From NCBI GenBank assembly GCA_030539035.1, contig JAUNSU010000038.1, positions 1 to 32,557 on the forward strand: a stretch of DNA of 32,557 nt, in the 5' to 3' direction. This DNA comes from Planctomycetia bacterium (lineage in GTDB: Bacteria > Planctomycetota > Planctomycetia > Pirellulales > Thermoguttaceae). Shown here in pieces: positions 8,122-16,468 of the stretch. The position numbers and the translations under genes are program-made. Positions within the stretch are counted from its first letter, which is position 1. Every line of letters starts with the position of its first letter. The notes below the pieces were generated by a model that saw only the letters and a program-made list of their open reading frames with translations, did not search any database and was not told the origin of the DNA.

Positions 8122-9564
8122 TCAACGGATCCAGGAATCGACGTGATCGAAGGTCCAGGGATCTCTTTGCGGCCGACTCATAAAAACACTCTTGTTCGCG
8201 ATCTCGGCATTCTTACCGACAAACGCTTTTTTGGCATTGTCCCATTGGATCGGACCGCCGTTGAGATCTTTCATGGAGATCAGACCGGCAAGAGAAACGA
8301 CATCGTTGCTTGCGCCCATCTCCGCCGTATAATAAGGAGTTTGTCCCGTTTTGATGCAATGCGTAAAATGAACGTGCTCTCCTCCCTGAACGCCGGGGAG
8401 TCCTTTTTTATCGGTTCGGCTTACCATGCAGTATTGAAGATCTTTTCCGACATCGATATCATGCGGGCCGGGCCGCCAGGAGAGGATTTTATCGCTGCTT
8501 GCGGTCAAATCACTTGCGTAAAGGGAGGGCCCTTTGGCCATGATCCATCCTTTTGTTCCTTCGAACTTGATCGCGGGACTTTCATTCCATACTCTCATGG
8601 AGACACCGCTTTTAAAGACGGCCGTATAATCGAATGTACTGCTGTAATTCCAAGGATCTTCCGGATCGGGATAATTCCATTTTGTTTTCGGATTATCTCC
8701 GTTTCCGAAATAAGCGACCGCCGGATCGGTATCGGAATCAAGAGCCCAAAGAGCGAGATTGATGTAATGGGCCCCCCAATCGGGAAGAACACCGCCGCTG
8801 TAAGCGATATTGTATCGCCAGGTATCATGGATTCTCGCGGGAATATAAGGGAGCATGGGAGCCGGACCGGTCCAAAGCTCATAATCAAAATTCTTCGGAA
8901 TGGGAGAGACCTTGAAAGACCGCTTTTCCTTTTCTCTACGCACTCCCCGGGAAGGAAGAAGAATCTTGATCCGCTTGAGATCGCCGAGGAGTCCATTTCG
9001 AACGACATTGACCAGGAACTGATTTGTATCGACGGTCCGATTCTGGGACGCGGTGAGATAGACCTTTCCGGTTTTTTTCTGAATTTCGGTAAGGATCTTT
9101 CCCTCTTCAATAGTGAGGACGGGCTTTTCGCAGATCACATGTTTTCCGGCTTTCATCGCGAATACGGCCATTAAGACATGCCAGTGATCCTGCGTGATGA
9201 TATCGACAGCATCAATATCCTTTCGATTGACCAGATCGCGAAAATCTTTATAAGGATCGGCGGAATAAGACCGGCCGGACTCTTTGGCATAAAATTTCTC
9301 GACCATATCTTTTCGGGCGATCAGATGCGATTCATCGGGATCGCAAAGAGCAACGATCTGCTGCTCCGGATTATGGAGCATAAGATTGATATTCCATCTG
9401 GAATGTCCTCCGCAGCCGATCACGCCCATCCGGATCCGTTGACTTGGAGCGGTCTTTCCATCGCGTCCAAGAGCGGACGCGGGAATGAGATCGGGGATCA
9501 GAAGTCCCGTTCCAATAATCGCCGCTGTTCCCAAAAATTGACGCCGTGTTGTTTCTTTTCGCAT
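8122..9564 (-). CDS. Tat-exported Gfo/Idh/MocA family oxidoreductase
   Basis: 480 residues. The N-terminus MRKETTRRQFLGTAAIIGTG is a twin-arginine signal, so the enzyme folds with its cofactor before export. A Rossmann domain follows with GVIGCGG (47-53) and CEKP (145-148), the usual NAD(P) and catalytic-lysine signatures. The C-terminal domain has SGGVLPDWGAHYINLALWAL, the Asp-x-x-x-His region of bacterial Gfo/Idh relatives. It probably oxidises or epimerises a sugar outside the cytoplasm. AAAGGAG precedes the ATG by 7 bases. It is first in an operon with the DUF1080 gene and divergent from a XylR-type regulator, suggesting substrate-inducible expression. Substrate not predictable from sequence. 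Confidence 0.92.
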   Translation of the reverse strand: MRKETTRRQFLGTAAIIGTGLLIPDLIPASALGRDGKTAPSQRIRMGVIGCGGHSRWNINLMLHNPEQQIVALCDPDESHLIARKDMVEKFYAKESGRSYSADPYKDFRDLVNRKDIDAVDIITQDHWHVLMAVFAMKAGKHVICEKPVLTIEEGKILTEIQKKTGKVYLTASQNRTVDTNQFLVNVVRNGLLGDLKRIKILLPSRGVRREKEKRSFKVSPIPKNFDYELWTGPAPMLPYIPARIHDTWRYNIAYSGGVLPDWGAHYINLALWALDSDTDPAVAYFGNGDNPKTKWNYPDPEDPWNYSSTFDYTAVFKSGVSMRVWNESPAIKFEGTKGWIMAKGPSLYASDLTASSDKILSWRPGPHDIDVGKDLQYCMVSRTDKKGLPGVQGGEHVHFTHCIKTGQTPYYTAEMGASNDVVSLAGLISMKDLNGGPIQWDNAKKAFVGKNAEIANKSVFMSRPQRDPWTFDHVDSWIR

Positions 9565-9597
9565 GATTCTCTCCTTTCAAAATGAATGATGAGATTC

Positions 9598-9626
9598 AGT
9601 GTATCGTATTTAACCGGCGTTGTCAA
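9598..9626 (-). promoter_or_regulatory. Promoter of the Gfo/Idh/MocA-DUF1080 operon
   Basis: On the minus strand TTGACA (9626-9621) and TACACT (9603-9598) are separated by 17 bases, placing the transcript start about 25-30 bases before the ATG. Two direct repeats lie directly upstream of the -35 box. Confidence 0.7.
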
Positions 9627-9627
9627 T

Positions 9628-9707
9628 CCTGAAATCATTCTTTTTGTATCACAGGGCATGTTCTTTTTGTATCATCGGCCGGAATCATCGAATCACCTGA
9701 AATCAGG
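9628..9707 (-). promoter_or_regulatory. Probable operator for the XylR-type regulator
   Basis: Two identical 14-base repeats, TGATACAAAAAGAA on the minus strand (9651-9638 and 9674-9661), lie 23 bases apart, about two helical turns, with the nearer one 11 bases upstream of the -35 box. This is the geometry used by AraC/XylR activators bound as dimers. A second repeated word, CCTGAAATCA, occurs at 9628-9637 and 9696-9705; the latter belongs to a CCTGA-AA-TCAGG palindrome (9696-9707). Assignment to the adjacent regulator is inference from position. Confidence 0.55.
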
Positions 9708-9720
9708 GAACAGACGGGTA

Positions 9721-9749
9721 TTGCTTTCCAATTGATCCGCATTTATAAT
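9721..9749 (+). promoter_or_regulatory. Promoter of the XylR-type regulator gene
   Basis: TTGCTT (9721-9726) and TATAAT (9744-9749) are 17 bases apart, with the transcript start near 9756 and the ATG at 9776 (AAGAGGA just upstream). The repeats at 9638-9674 lie 47-83 bases upstream, so autoregulation is possible. Confidence 0.55.
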
Positions 9750-9775
9750 AGACAAAAAATCGAAAGAGGATTCCC

Positions 9776-10960
9776 ATGAAAACAAATAAAAGATTTTTGG
9801 ATCAATCGCGGCGGAAAGAGGTTCTTCTTCTGATAGAAACCTCGCGCAGCTTTGCCTGGGGGATCGTCCATGGGATCTCGCGCTATAATCGCCTTCATTG
9901 TCAATGGAATCTGTTTCATCCGGAAAGAAACATTCAGGAAGCGCTTCCGGATTGGTTCCGGGATTGGAAAGGAGACGGAATCATTTCCCGCTGCGGCAGT
10001 ACGGATCTTTGCCGTCAACTTGAGGCCAAGGGTGTTCCCGTGATCGAACTCATGGGAGACGGCGATCAGTATCCTGCACAAATTGAAATCGACAGAAAAA
10101 TCTGCGCCGAAATCGCCGTAGAACATTTCTGGAAGACAGGTTTTCGAAATATTGCCTTTTTCACGTTGGGATACAACTGGTGGTCGATCCAGCATCAGAA
10201 ATCTTTTGAAGATCTATTGAAGACATACGGTCTTGTTGGGATTTCCCCTCCCTCTTTACCGCAGACAGATACCTCCCTTCCGCTTTTATGGGACGAGAAA
10301 GCGGCGAAGGAAACCGGCCGCTGGCTTCAATCCCTTCCGAAGCCGGTTGCGATTTACTCGCCCCGGGACGTTCACGCGGTCCATCTTATGAAGATATGCC
10401 AGCAGTACCGGATTGCGGTTCCGGAAGAAGTCGCCCTTCTCGGAATGGGAAACAATACGGATCTTTGCCGCTGGACAACTCCTTCCCTTTCCAGTATCGA
10501 ACTGAATGGGAATGAAGTCGGATATCAGGCCGCCCGTCTGCTTGATGAGGCCTTTTCGGGAAATTCAGCCGGCAAGAATCAAATTCTGATCCCGCCGATT
10601 CGGATCGTGAAGAGAGATTCGACCCGATTTATGCCGATCAAAAACAAAATCGTACTGCAAGCGGTGGAATTTATGAAGGAGAATCTTCAATTCAATCCCT
10701 CAGTCCCGGAAATCGCACGCAGGGTCGGTGTTTCCCGATGTACTTTGAATCGATTGTTTATGAAAGAGCTCGGAATTCCGCCCGGAAAAGAACTGTTCCG
10801 GCGGAAAATGGACTTCGCACGAGAACTGCTGGAAGAAACGGAAATGAACGCGGCGCAAATCGCGGAATATCTCGACTTTCAATCTTCTTCATCTTTTATT
10901 CGCGCTTTTCGCCGCCATTTTCACCGGACGACCGCCGGACTGAAAGCCCCGGTTCATTAA
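9776..10960 (+). CDS. XylR-type transcriptional regulator (LacI-like sensor plus AraC DNA-binding domain)
   Basis: 394 residues. Residues about 13-275 form a LacI/periplasmic-binding-protein-like sensor: VLLLIETSRSFAWGIVHGIS at the start, VAIYSPRDVHAVHLMKICQ, then VPEEVALLGMGNN and the SLSSIELNGNEVGYQAARLLDE block typical of the family. Residues about 288-390 are an AraC-type double helix-turn-helix with VPEIARRVGVSRCTLNRLFMKELG and AAQIAEYLDFQSSSSFIRAFRRHF. E. coli XylR shares this fusion and binds xylose; many planctomycete and Lentisphaera paralogues sense other sugars. The gene is divergent from the Gfo/Idh/MocA-DUF1080 operon with an operator-like repeat pair between, so that operon is its likely target. 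Ligand unknown; no gene symbol is given because it is not evidently the xylose regulator. Confidence 0.9.
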   Translation: MKTNKRFLDQSRRKEVLLLIETSRSFAWGIVHGISRYNRLHCQWNLFHPERNIQEALPDWFRDWKGDGIISRCGSTDLCRQLEAKGVPVIELMGDGDQYPAQIEIDRKICAEIAVEHFWKTGFRNIAFFTLGYNWWSIQHQKSFEDLLKTYGLVGISPPSLPQTDTSLPLLWDEKAAKETGRWLQSLPKPVAIYSPRDVHAVHLMKICQQYRIAVPEEVALLGMGNNTDLCRWTTPSLSSIELNGNEVGYQAARLLDEAFSGNSAGKNQILIPPIRIVKRDSTRFMPIKNKIVLQAVEFMKENLQFNPSVPEIARRVGVSRCTLNRLFMKELGIPPGKELFRRKMDFARELLEETEMNAAQIAEYLDFQSSSSFIRAFRRHFHRTTAGLKAPVH

Positions 10961-10991
10961 GAATTAGACCTGAAGTCCCGGTCCAATTCTT
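10959..10991. terminator. Bidirectional hairpin between convergent genes
   Basis: AAGAATTAGACC (10959-10970) pairs with GGTCCAATTCTT (10980-10991) at 11 of 12 positions, with a 9-base loop. It fills the 37-base gap between two converging genes, so it could end both transcripts, although no long T-run follows. Confidence 0.45.
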
Positions 10992-10997
10992 TCGCTC

Positions 10998-13466
10998 TTA
11001 GGGCAGATATAATTGCGTTCCGGCCGGGAAGACGGGATTTTCCAGATTGAGTCTGCTGACCGGTTCGGGATTCAGGCGTTTGATTTCCACCCAACGCATG
11101 GGATCCCCCAATTCTCCTCCCGCGATGGAGAGAAGATTATCCCCTTCTCGTGTTGTATAAATACGATATTGATTTGAGGAAGCCTGGGTCTGTCCCGTCG
11201 TATTCATTCCCGAATAAGGGGCGGCTTGATTTGCGGAATAGGGAACGCCCGGATTGGAAGGAGCAGCCGATCCGATCGCAACCGAAGGTGTTCCGGATAT
11301 ACTCTGCGGCATATTCAATGATCCCGACGGAGCGGACGGAGCCGATGCGGATCCGAGCGGCTGCAATGGAACGAAAGACGCTCCCTGCTGTCCGGAATTG
11401 ACAGGGCTTGCCGACGTCTGGATTCGCACCGGCATTCCCTGTGAATCGGCGGGATTCATTTGAAGATTCGAGAGCGATCCGGAATTCGGCGCGGGATTCT
11501 GCATGGTCAACGGCTGAAGGGATCCCGGATTCGGACTTTGTCCAAATGAAGACGCCGAAGCCGGAGAAAGCTGTCCCGTATTATTTGCCGCAGTTGGCAA
11601 GGAGGATGTTCCCTGCGGAAGGGGTGACGGAACCGGTGCTCCGCTCGACGGGGAATTCGGAACGAGCGATCCGGCCGTATTTGCGGAAGGAAGCAAACTT
11701 TGATTCGCTCCGGCAGCGGGGAACGCTGATCCCAATGCCGCAGGCGGCTGAGGCGCCGGAGAACTTGTATTTGCCGTATTGTTCAAGAGCATTCTGTTTT
11801 CCGGAGGTGTCTGCGGCTTCAATCCCTGCGGGGGAAGAACAAGCTGTTTTTGACCGGCAAGATCCGCTTTGATCTCTTCCGCTTTTCGAACAGCATTGTT
11901 CACCGTTTCCGATACTGCGGTATTGACTTTATCGATCTGATTCGATACTGCGGCCGGAACCTGGGAAGCACCGGGCGCCGGAGCAGGTTTTACCGCCTGT
12001 AATGGCAGCATTTCCCGGGAAGTATTCGGTCTTTCCTTACCGGAAGGCGCGGCAAGCGGGATCGTCAGCTTCTTCTCGTTCGGCAGCGGAAGAGTTGCCG
12101 TCTTTTTATCCGCAGGCTTGTTCTGAGCAAACGGATCGATCGGCTTCTTCACTTCCGGATTGATCTTCACCGTTCCCGGCCCGTTCGGATTAAATTCCAC
12201 ATTAACGCCGGATAATCCTTTGGTTTTTTCCAACTCTTTACTGGTTTTATCAACAATATCTTTTACCGGTTTTTTGATCTCTTTTTCAATAAACTGATCG
12301 ACTTTTTTCACTTCTTTCTGAATCGTTTGGTCGAGTTCTCCGGCTTTCTTTTTGATCGTTTGATCAATCGCGTTGGCATCCTTTTTCACTTTTTGATCAA
12401 CAGAGCCGATAAAATTGTCCAGTTTGTTTTTCAAATCGTTCGGCGGCGGAAGAGGAGTCCGGTCTTTCGCGGTTTCCCGAAGAGGACCGCCGGATCCCGG
12501 CTTTTTTTCTCCGCCCTGAAGCTGGACCGGGATCTTCGAAAGAAGTTCGCCCGGCTTCTTGAACACGCCTTCAAGATCTTCGACGGCAGAGGTCTCTTCC
12601 ATGGAAACTTTTCGCGCGGCAACCTCTTCCGGATCTTCTTTTAAAAAGAACATCGCTCCGGATATCGCCGAAAGGACCAAAGTGGAAACCGCGGTAACGC
12701 CGACCGTCTGCTTTCGAATTCTTTTCCAATTTCTCTTTAAGCTGCTTTCGATCTCCGCTGTGATTTCCTTTCCGGTCTCTTCCGCCGTCTCTTGGATCTT
12801 TTCCAGCGCGGCATCATCGATCAGATCTTCTTTTTCTTCTTTTTTTCTTGTAAAGAATTGGGAGGTTTTATTTTTCACCGCCGATAAAGCGGGAGAAACT
12901 TTTTCCATGAACCGATCCTTGAATTTTTTAAAGGCTTTTTCTCTTTGGACCGATTCACCGGGATCTTCTTCGTCTTCGGAATTCTCATCATTGAGAGATT
13001 CGTGGTTTTTCGGAGAAGGATCTTTCACGGAATTGGAAACAGCATCTTTTTGAGCGCTCGCCTGAACAAAAACCGGCTGTTCGACTTCTTCGGGCTGATT
13101 GTCCTGATCGGAATCTGCTTCCTCTTCCGAATAGGAGTCCCCGGAATCGGAATATTGATCCGATTCCTGCTCCTGCGGATATTGCTCCTGTTCCTGATCC
13201 TCCTTGGCGGAGTAATCGTGCGAGGAATAATTTTGCGAGGAGTAATCCTCTTCGGAATCGTCGTAATCCTGTCGTCCCCGGCGCATTTCCCGTTGTTCAC
13301 GCCGTTTCTGTTTTTTGCTCTTTTTATTATTCTTCTGCTGTTTCCAGGATTGATCGTCGGAATAATCGTCAAGATCCGCGCCGTCTTCTTCCGAATACGA
13401 CTGATCATATCGATCGTCTTCCTCATAAGAATGATCTTCCATTAAATCCTTGTATCGATCTCCCAT
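10998..13466 (-). CDS. Large membrane-anchored LysM-domain protein downstream of rsmH
   Basis: 822 residues from the ATG at 13466 (MGDRYKDLMEDHSYEED), with GAGG 6 bases upstream; an in-frame TTG lies 12 bases earlier. Residues 1-175 are extremely acidic and Tyr/Ser/Gln-rich with a basic KKSKKQKRREQREMRR patch, probably disordered and cytoplasmic. One transmembrane helix spans about 254-275 (VGVTAVSTLVLSAISGAMFFL). Residues about 335-420 carry repeated DQTIKKK/DQFIEKE helical units, followed by a long Pro/Ala/Ser/Gln-rich linker. The C-terminal 55 residues (YRIYTTREGDNLLSIAGGELGD...GTQLYLP) form a LysM-like domain that would bind peptidoglycan. It starts 41 bases after rsmH, the slot where ftsL usually sits in division clusters. 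A cell-wall or division role is inference. Confidence 0.85.
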   Translation of the reverse strand: MGDRYKDLMEDHSYEEDDRYDQSYSEEDGADLDDYSDDQSWKQQKNNKKSKKQKRREQREMRRGRQDYDDSEEDYSSQNYSSHDYSAKEDQEQEQYPQEQESDQYSDSGDSYSEEEADSDQDNQPEEVEQPVFVQASAQKDAVSNSVKDPSPKNHESLNDENSEDEEDPGESVQREKAFKKFKDRFMEKVSPALSAVKNKTSQFFTRKKEEKEDLIDDAALEKIQETAEETGKEITAEIESSLKRNWKRIRKQTVGVTAVSTLVLSAISGAMFFLKEDPEEVAARKVSMEETSAVEDLEGVFKKPGELLSKIPVQLQGGEKKPGSGGPLRETAKDRTPLPPPNDLKNKLDNFIGSVDQKVKKDANAIDQTIKKKAGELDQTIQKEVKKVDQFIEKEIKKPVKDIVDKTSKELEKTKGLSGVNVEFNPNGPGTVKINPEVKKPIDPFAQNKPADKKTATLPLPNEKKLTIPLAAPSGKERPNTSREMLPLQAVKPAPAPGASQVPAAVSNQIDKVNTAVSETVNNAVRKAEEIKADLAGQKQLVLPPQGLKPQTPPENRMLLNNTANTSSPAPQPPAALGSAFPAAGANQSLLPSANTAGSLVPNSPSSGAPVPSPLPQGTSSLPTAANNTGQLSPASASSFGQSPNPGSLQPLTMQNPAPNSGSLSNLQMNPADSQGMPVRIQTSASPVNSGQQGASFVPLQPLGSASAPSAPSGSLNMPQSISGTPSVAIGSAAPSNPGVPYSANQAAPYSGMNTTGQTQASSNQYRIYTTREGDNLLSIAGGELGDPMRWVEIKRLNPEPVSRLNLENPVFPAGTQLYLP

Positions 13467-13507
13467 TTTCAACCTCAACTTTATAAAGAAAATAGATTAA
13501 GTTTTGT

Positions 13508-14443
13508 TTATATTTTTTCCGCGATTCTCAGTTTTGCGCTTCGTGAACGGGGATTCTGATCCAGTTCTTCTTCCCCGGCTTCGATTGGTTTTTTCGTAAT
13601 AATACGAAAATCGGCCGCGTCCCGAAAAAAGTTTTTTACAATACGATCCTCAAGGGAATGAAAACTAATAACGGCAACTCTCCCTTTCGAAGCAAGGAAC
13701 GGCGCCAATGTTTCCAAACACTCTTTCAGAGAATCGAGTTCCTCATTGACCGCGATTCGGAGCGCCTGAAAGGTTCTCGTTGCCGGATCAATTCTTTGCC
13801 GGCCGGGAGGATGGGGAATGCACCGGCGGCAGATCCCGGCAAGATCCGCAGCCTTTCTCAAGGGCTCGCTTACCCGTCGTTCTGCAATCGCCCGGGCAAT
13901 ACGGCGGCTGTATCGCTCTTCTCCATATTGAAAAATCACGTCCGCGATCTTCTCCTCACTCCATCGATTAAGGAGTTCATACGCCGGCAATCCTTCCGTT
14001 GGATCAAACCGCAGATCGAGATCCCCTTCCGAATCGAAGCTGAATCCCCGATCCCGATCGGCAAGCTGATCGCTGGATAATCCCAGATCCAGCAAGAATC
14101 CATTGATTTTCTCGATCTTCAGTAAATTGAGGACCATGGGAAAATCCCGATAATTCGCCTGCGCGAACCGAATTGGAAGATTTTGGCCCTGATACTCCGA
14201 ATCATTCTCAAGGGACGTTCGAATCCGATCTTCTGCCCGTCGGATCGCGGTCGGATCCCGATCAATTCCGATCACCAATCCATTGGGACCAGCTTTGCGG
14301 AGTATTCCGAGCGAATGCCCTCCCCCGCCCAAGGTTCCGTCAATATAGATTCCGTCCTTCACTGGAGACAATCCTTCCAGCACTTCCCGATAAAGGACCG
14401 GCAAGTGAACGGTCTGCTCCGATTGATTCGCTGAAGGTTCCAT
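13508..14443 (-). CDS. rsmH: 16S rRNA (cytosine-1402-N4)-methyltransferase RsmH
   Basis: RsmH (MraW) methylates N4 of C1402 in 16S rRNA using SAM. From the ATG at 14443 the protein has 311 residues, the usual length, starting MEPSANQSEQTVHLPVLYRE; the HxPVL motif is the family's N-terminal signature. SAM-binding DGTLGGGGHS and GIDRDPTAI, then LLDLGLSSDQLADRDRGFSF and VISFHSLEDRIVKNFF are all intact. ATGs at 14470 and 14485 are alternatives; AGGAG lies directly before 14485, so the exact start is uncertain. The LysM gene follows at 41 bases in the same direction, making an operon. The usual mraZ and ftsI neighbours are not adjacent. Confidence 0.95.
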   Translation of the reverse strand: MEPSANQSEQTVHLPVLYREVLEGLSPVKDGIYIDGTLGGGGHSLGILRKAGPNGLVIGIDRDPTAIRRAEDRIRTSLENDSEYQGQNLPIRFAQANYRDFPMVLNLLKIEKINGFLLDLGLSSDQLADRDRGFSFDSEGDLDLRFDPTEGLPAYELLNRWSEEKIADVIFQYGEERYSRRIARAIAERRVSEPLRKAADLAGICRRCIPHPPGRQRIDPATRTFQALRIAVNEELDSLKECLETLAPFLASKGRVAVISFHSLEDRIVKNFFRDAADFRIITKKPIEAGEEELDQNPRSRSAKLRIAEKI

Positions 14444-14779
14444 AAAATCGATTCTCTCTGATCTGAACATTGCAAATATTGACATCTCCTGGGATTCAGA
14501 AATCGGAAAAACACCTCTTTTCGATCCTTTCCGATTCTGATACAGGGTAAGAATAATCTTTTTTCCAAAAGGATACCAGATCAAAATGCGCTTTTTCTCT
14601 TTTAAAAATACAAAAAAAAACAATTATTACCGGAATAACGATGGAAAGGAAGAAAAAAGAGGAAAAGATTTTCTGTTTTTAAAGGGTTTCTTGACAAAAG
14701 GGCTTTTCTGCGATTATAATAGGAAAGTTGGATTATTGGAATTTCTTCAAGATTACCAAAGAATTACGAATACAAAATC
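14444..14779. other. Divergent intergenic region between rsmH and a secreted-protein gene
   Basis: About 336 bases, of which the part nearest rsmH may be coding if an upstream start is used. It holds a consensus plus-strand promoter (14691-14720). No clear minus-strand promoter for rsmH was found. Confidence 0.4.
14691..14720 (+). promoter_or_regulatory. Consensus sigma-70 promoter
   Basis: TTGACA (14691-14696) and TATAAT (14715-14720) are separated by 18 bases, perfect in both boxes. The start near 14727 gives a leader of about 53 bases for the secreted-protein gene at 14780. Confidence 0.7.
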
Positions 14780-15898
14780 ATGTTAAAAAGACATTATTCA
14801 TTTCAAAAGTTGCTTTCGTTCCTTTCCGCCAAAGGATCATTCCTTTTTTTATTCTGTTTTCTGATCTCCGTTTATCCTTCGATCGGAGCGGAGAAGGGGG
14901 AAGGAAAAACACGGATCCTTGGACCCGGCGTAATGCGCAGTATCCGGCCGTTTGTAAACTATTCGGATACCTATCAGTGGTCGGCGATGCCGGAAATCGT
15001 CGGTCAATCCAATACATTTGATTGGGCGCGGGATCTGTTCTACACTCGGGAAATCTGGTGTCTGGAATTCCGCTTCAAGCCGGTTCGAATGATCAATGTC
15101 GATTTTCCGACAGAAAAAGGGACAATGCAGCGGCATGAAGTCTGGTATCTTGTCTATTCCGTTACCAATACAGGTAAATGTCTCAAAAATGAAGTGGAAG
15201 TACCGGCAAACAATAAAGTCAACGTAATGGTCGAAAGTTCGGCAGGACAATTCGAGGCCAAGAGCTTTGAGGAAAAAAAGAACAATCTTGAGGGAACCTA
15301 TAAGCCGGCGGAAGTCGATTACAATGAGGCCCAGAAAGATTCTTCCGGAAAAACGCCGGGAACGGTCCATTTTGTTCCGCAATTTGTTCTGGTCAGCAAT
15401 ACCATTCAGGACCGTCTGAAGTACAGAAAAGACGATAATGGATATCTCAGAAATCTTCCGGCCGGAAAAGAAGAAGCGATTTATTTTGATCAGTTCCTTC
15501 CGATGGCTTTCGTAAAAATCGCGGTAAGAGAAGATGCCGAACGAAAATTTCAGAACAGTATTACCTTTCCGACAGTGGATATCAAGCCGGGAGAAACCTA
15601 TTGGGGTATTGCAACCTGGGTCGATATTGACCGGACTGCGGACGATAAGAAAATGAAGAGTGTCGATCCCCGTATTGACCGTTTTTCCATTTATATCAGC
15701 GGATTGACGAACGCGCTTCGTTGGGAAGATACACCGTCGTCTTATAATCCCAAGGCAAAATTTCTTGAAGGTCGAACCATTTTTCGAAAGGTTTTAAAGC
15801 TGAATTTCTACCGTCCGAGCGACGAATTTGATGAAAATAGTGAAGAAATCCGTTTTGGACAGCCGGGGGAGCTTGACTACCAGTGGATTTACCTGTAA
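14780..15898 (+). CDS. Secreted protein of a planctomycete-type uncharacterised family
   Basis: 372 residues. Residues about 18-37 are a hydrophobic signal (GSFLFLFCFLISVYPSIGA) with likely cleavage after IGA. The mature part has no known catalytic motif. A block near residues 93-130 (WCLEFRFKPVRMINVDFPT...HEVWYLVYSVTNTGK) looks like a beta-sandwich core and recalls conserved hypothetical planctomycete proteins; PGETYWGIATWVDIDR near 273-288 is a second strand-rich block. No Shine-Dalgarno sequence is visible before the ATG although the promoter is strong. It is monocistronic, with a hairpin after the stop. Function unknown. Confidence 0.85.
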   Translation: MLKRHYSFQKLLSFLSAKGSFLFLFCFLISVYPSIGAEKGEGKTRILGPGVMRSIRPFVNYSDTYQWSAMPEIVGQSNTFDWARDLFYTREIWCLEFRFKPVRMINVDFPTEKGTMQRHEVWYLVYSVTNTGKCLKNEVEVPANNKVNVMVESSAGQFEAKSFEEKKNNLEGTYKPAEVDYNEAQKDSSGKTPGTVHFVPQFVLVSNTIQDRLKYRKDDNGYLRNLPAGKEEAIYFDQFLPMAFVKIAVREDAERKFQNSITFPTVDIKPGETYWGIATWVDIDRTADDKKMKSVDPRIDRFSIYISGLTNALRWEDTPSSYNPKAKFLEGRTIFRKVLKLNFYRPSDEFDENSEEIRFGQPGELDYQWIYL

Positions 15899-15907
15899 AA
15901 TAACTTG

Positions 15908-15952
15908 TTCATTTATCTCTATTTTGGATTACCAAGGCGGGAGATAGGTGAA
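15908..15952 (+). terminator. RNA stem-loop after the secreted-protein gene
   Basis: TTCATTTATCTC (15908-15919) pairs with GAGATAGGTGAA (15941-15952): ten Watson-Crick pairs plus two G-U pairs, followed by TCGTTTTATTG. It could terminate the upstream gene or lie in the rpmA leader. Confidence 0.4.
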
Positions 15953-16090
15953 TCGTTTTATTGTTTGCAGGCATTTACCTCTGGTGAGGATCAGAATACC
16001 TGTTTTCACACAGAGTGTTTCTTTGGTTGGCAGCAGTTTTGCGTTTAATAAACGCCTTTCTGTTGCAAAAATAAGTCGGAAGGTGGTACT

Positions 16091-16360
16091 ATGGCTCATA
16101 AAAAAGGACAGGGATCCAGCCGAAACGGTCGGGATTCCAATGGACAGCGTCGAGGTGTCAAGATGTATGGTGGACAGGTCGTTAAGCCCGGAAACATCAT
16201 CGTTCGACAGTGCGGAACCAAATTCCATCCCGGTAAGGGAGTCGGAATGGGAACCGATTACACGATCTACGCCTTGATCGACGGCTATATCAAATTCGAT
16301 CGGGAAGGACAGCGCGTCAATGTTGTCTCCGAAAATCCGAATCTTGTAAGCGCCAACTGA
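16091..16360 (+). CDS. rpmA: 50S ribosomal protein L27
   Basis: L27 binds near the peptidyl-transferase centre of the large subunit, where its N-terminal tail contacts tRNA. The 89 residues are the normal length and show [42 protein letters not shown] and [21 protein letters not shown] in the usual order. The N-terminus starts directly with MAHKK, so no Firmicutes-type cleavable extension is present. AGGTGG sits 4 bases before the ATG. The partner gene rplU (L21), usually just upstream in bacteria, is absent here; the preceding 190 bases contain only a hairpin and a GTTTAATAAAC palindrome. A strong terminator follows. Confidence 0.97.
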   Translation: MAHKKGQGSSRNGRDSNGQRRGVKMYGGQVVKPGNIIVRQCGTKFHPGKGVGMGTDYTIYALIDGYIKFDREGQRVNVVSENPNLVSAN

Positions 16361-16390
16361 ATTCGATCTTTCCGCGATCGATTTTACGTC

Positions 16391-16429
16391 TAATAAAAAA
16401 ACCCCGGTCAACCCGGGGTTTTTTATTAG
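16391..16429. terminator. Strong bidirectional rho-independent terminator
   Basis: An ACCCCGG stem (16401-16407) and its complement CCGGGGT (16413-16419) are flanked by an A-run on the left and a T-run on the right (through 16429), so a poly-U tail forms in both directions. It separates rpmA from the convergent DUF1559 gene and can serve both. Confidence 0.9.
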
Positions 16430-16468
16430 AGGATTCCGCGTTTCCCTTTTCAGGATATTTTTGTAATA

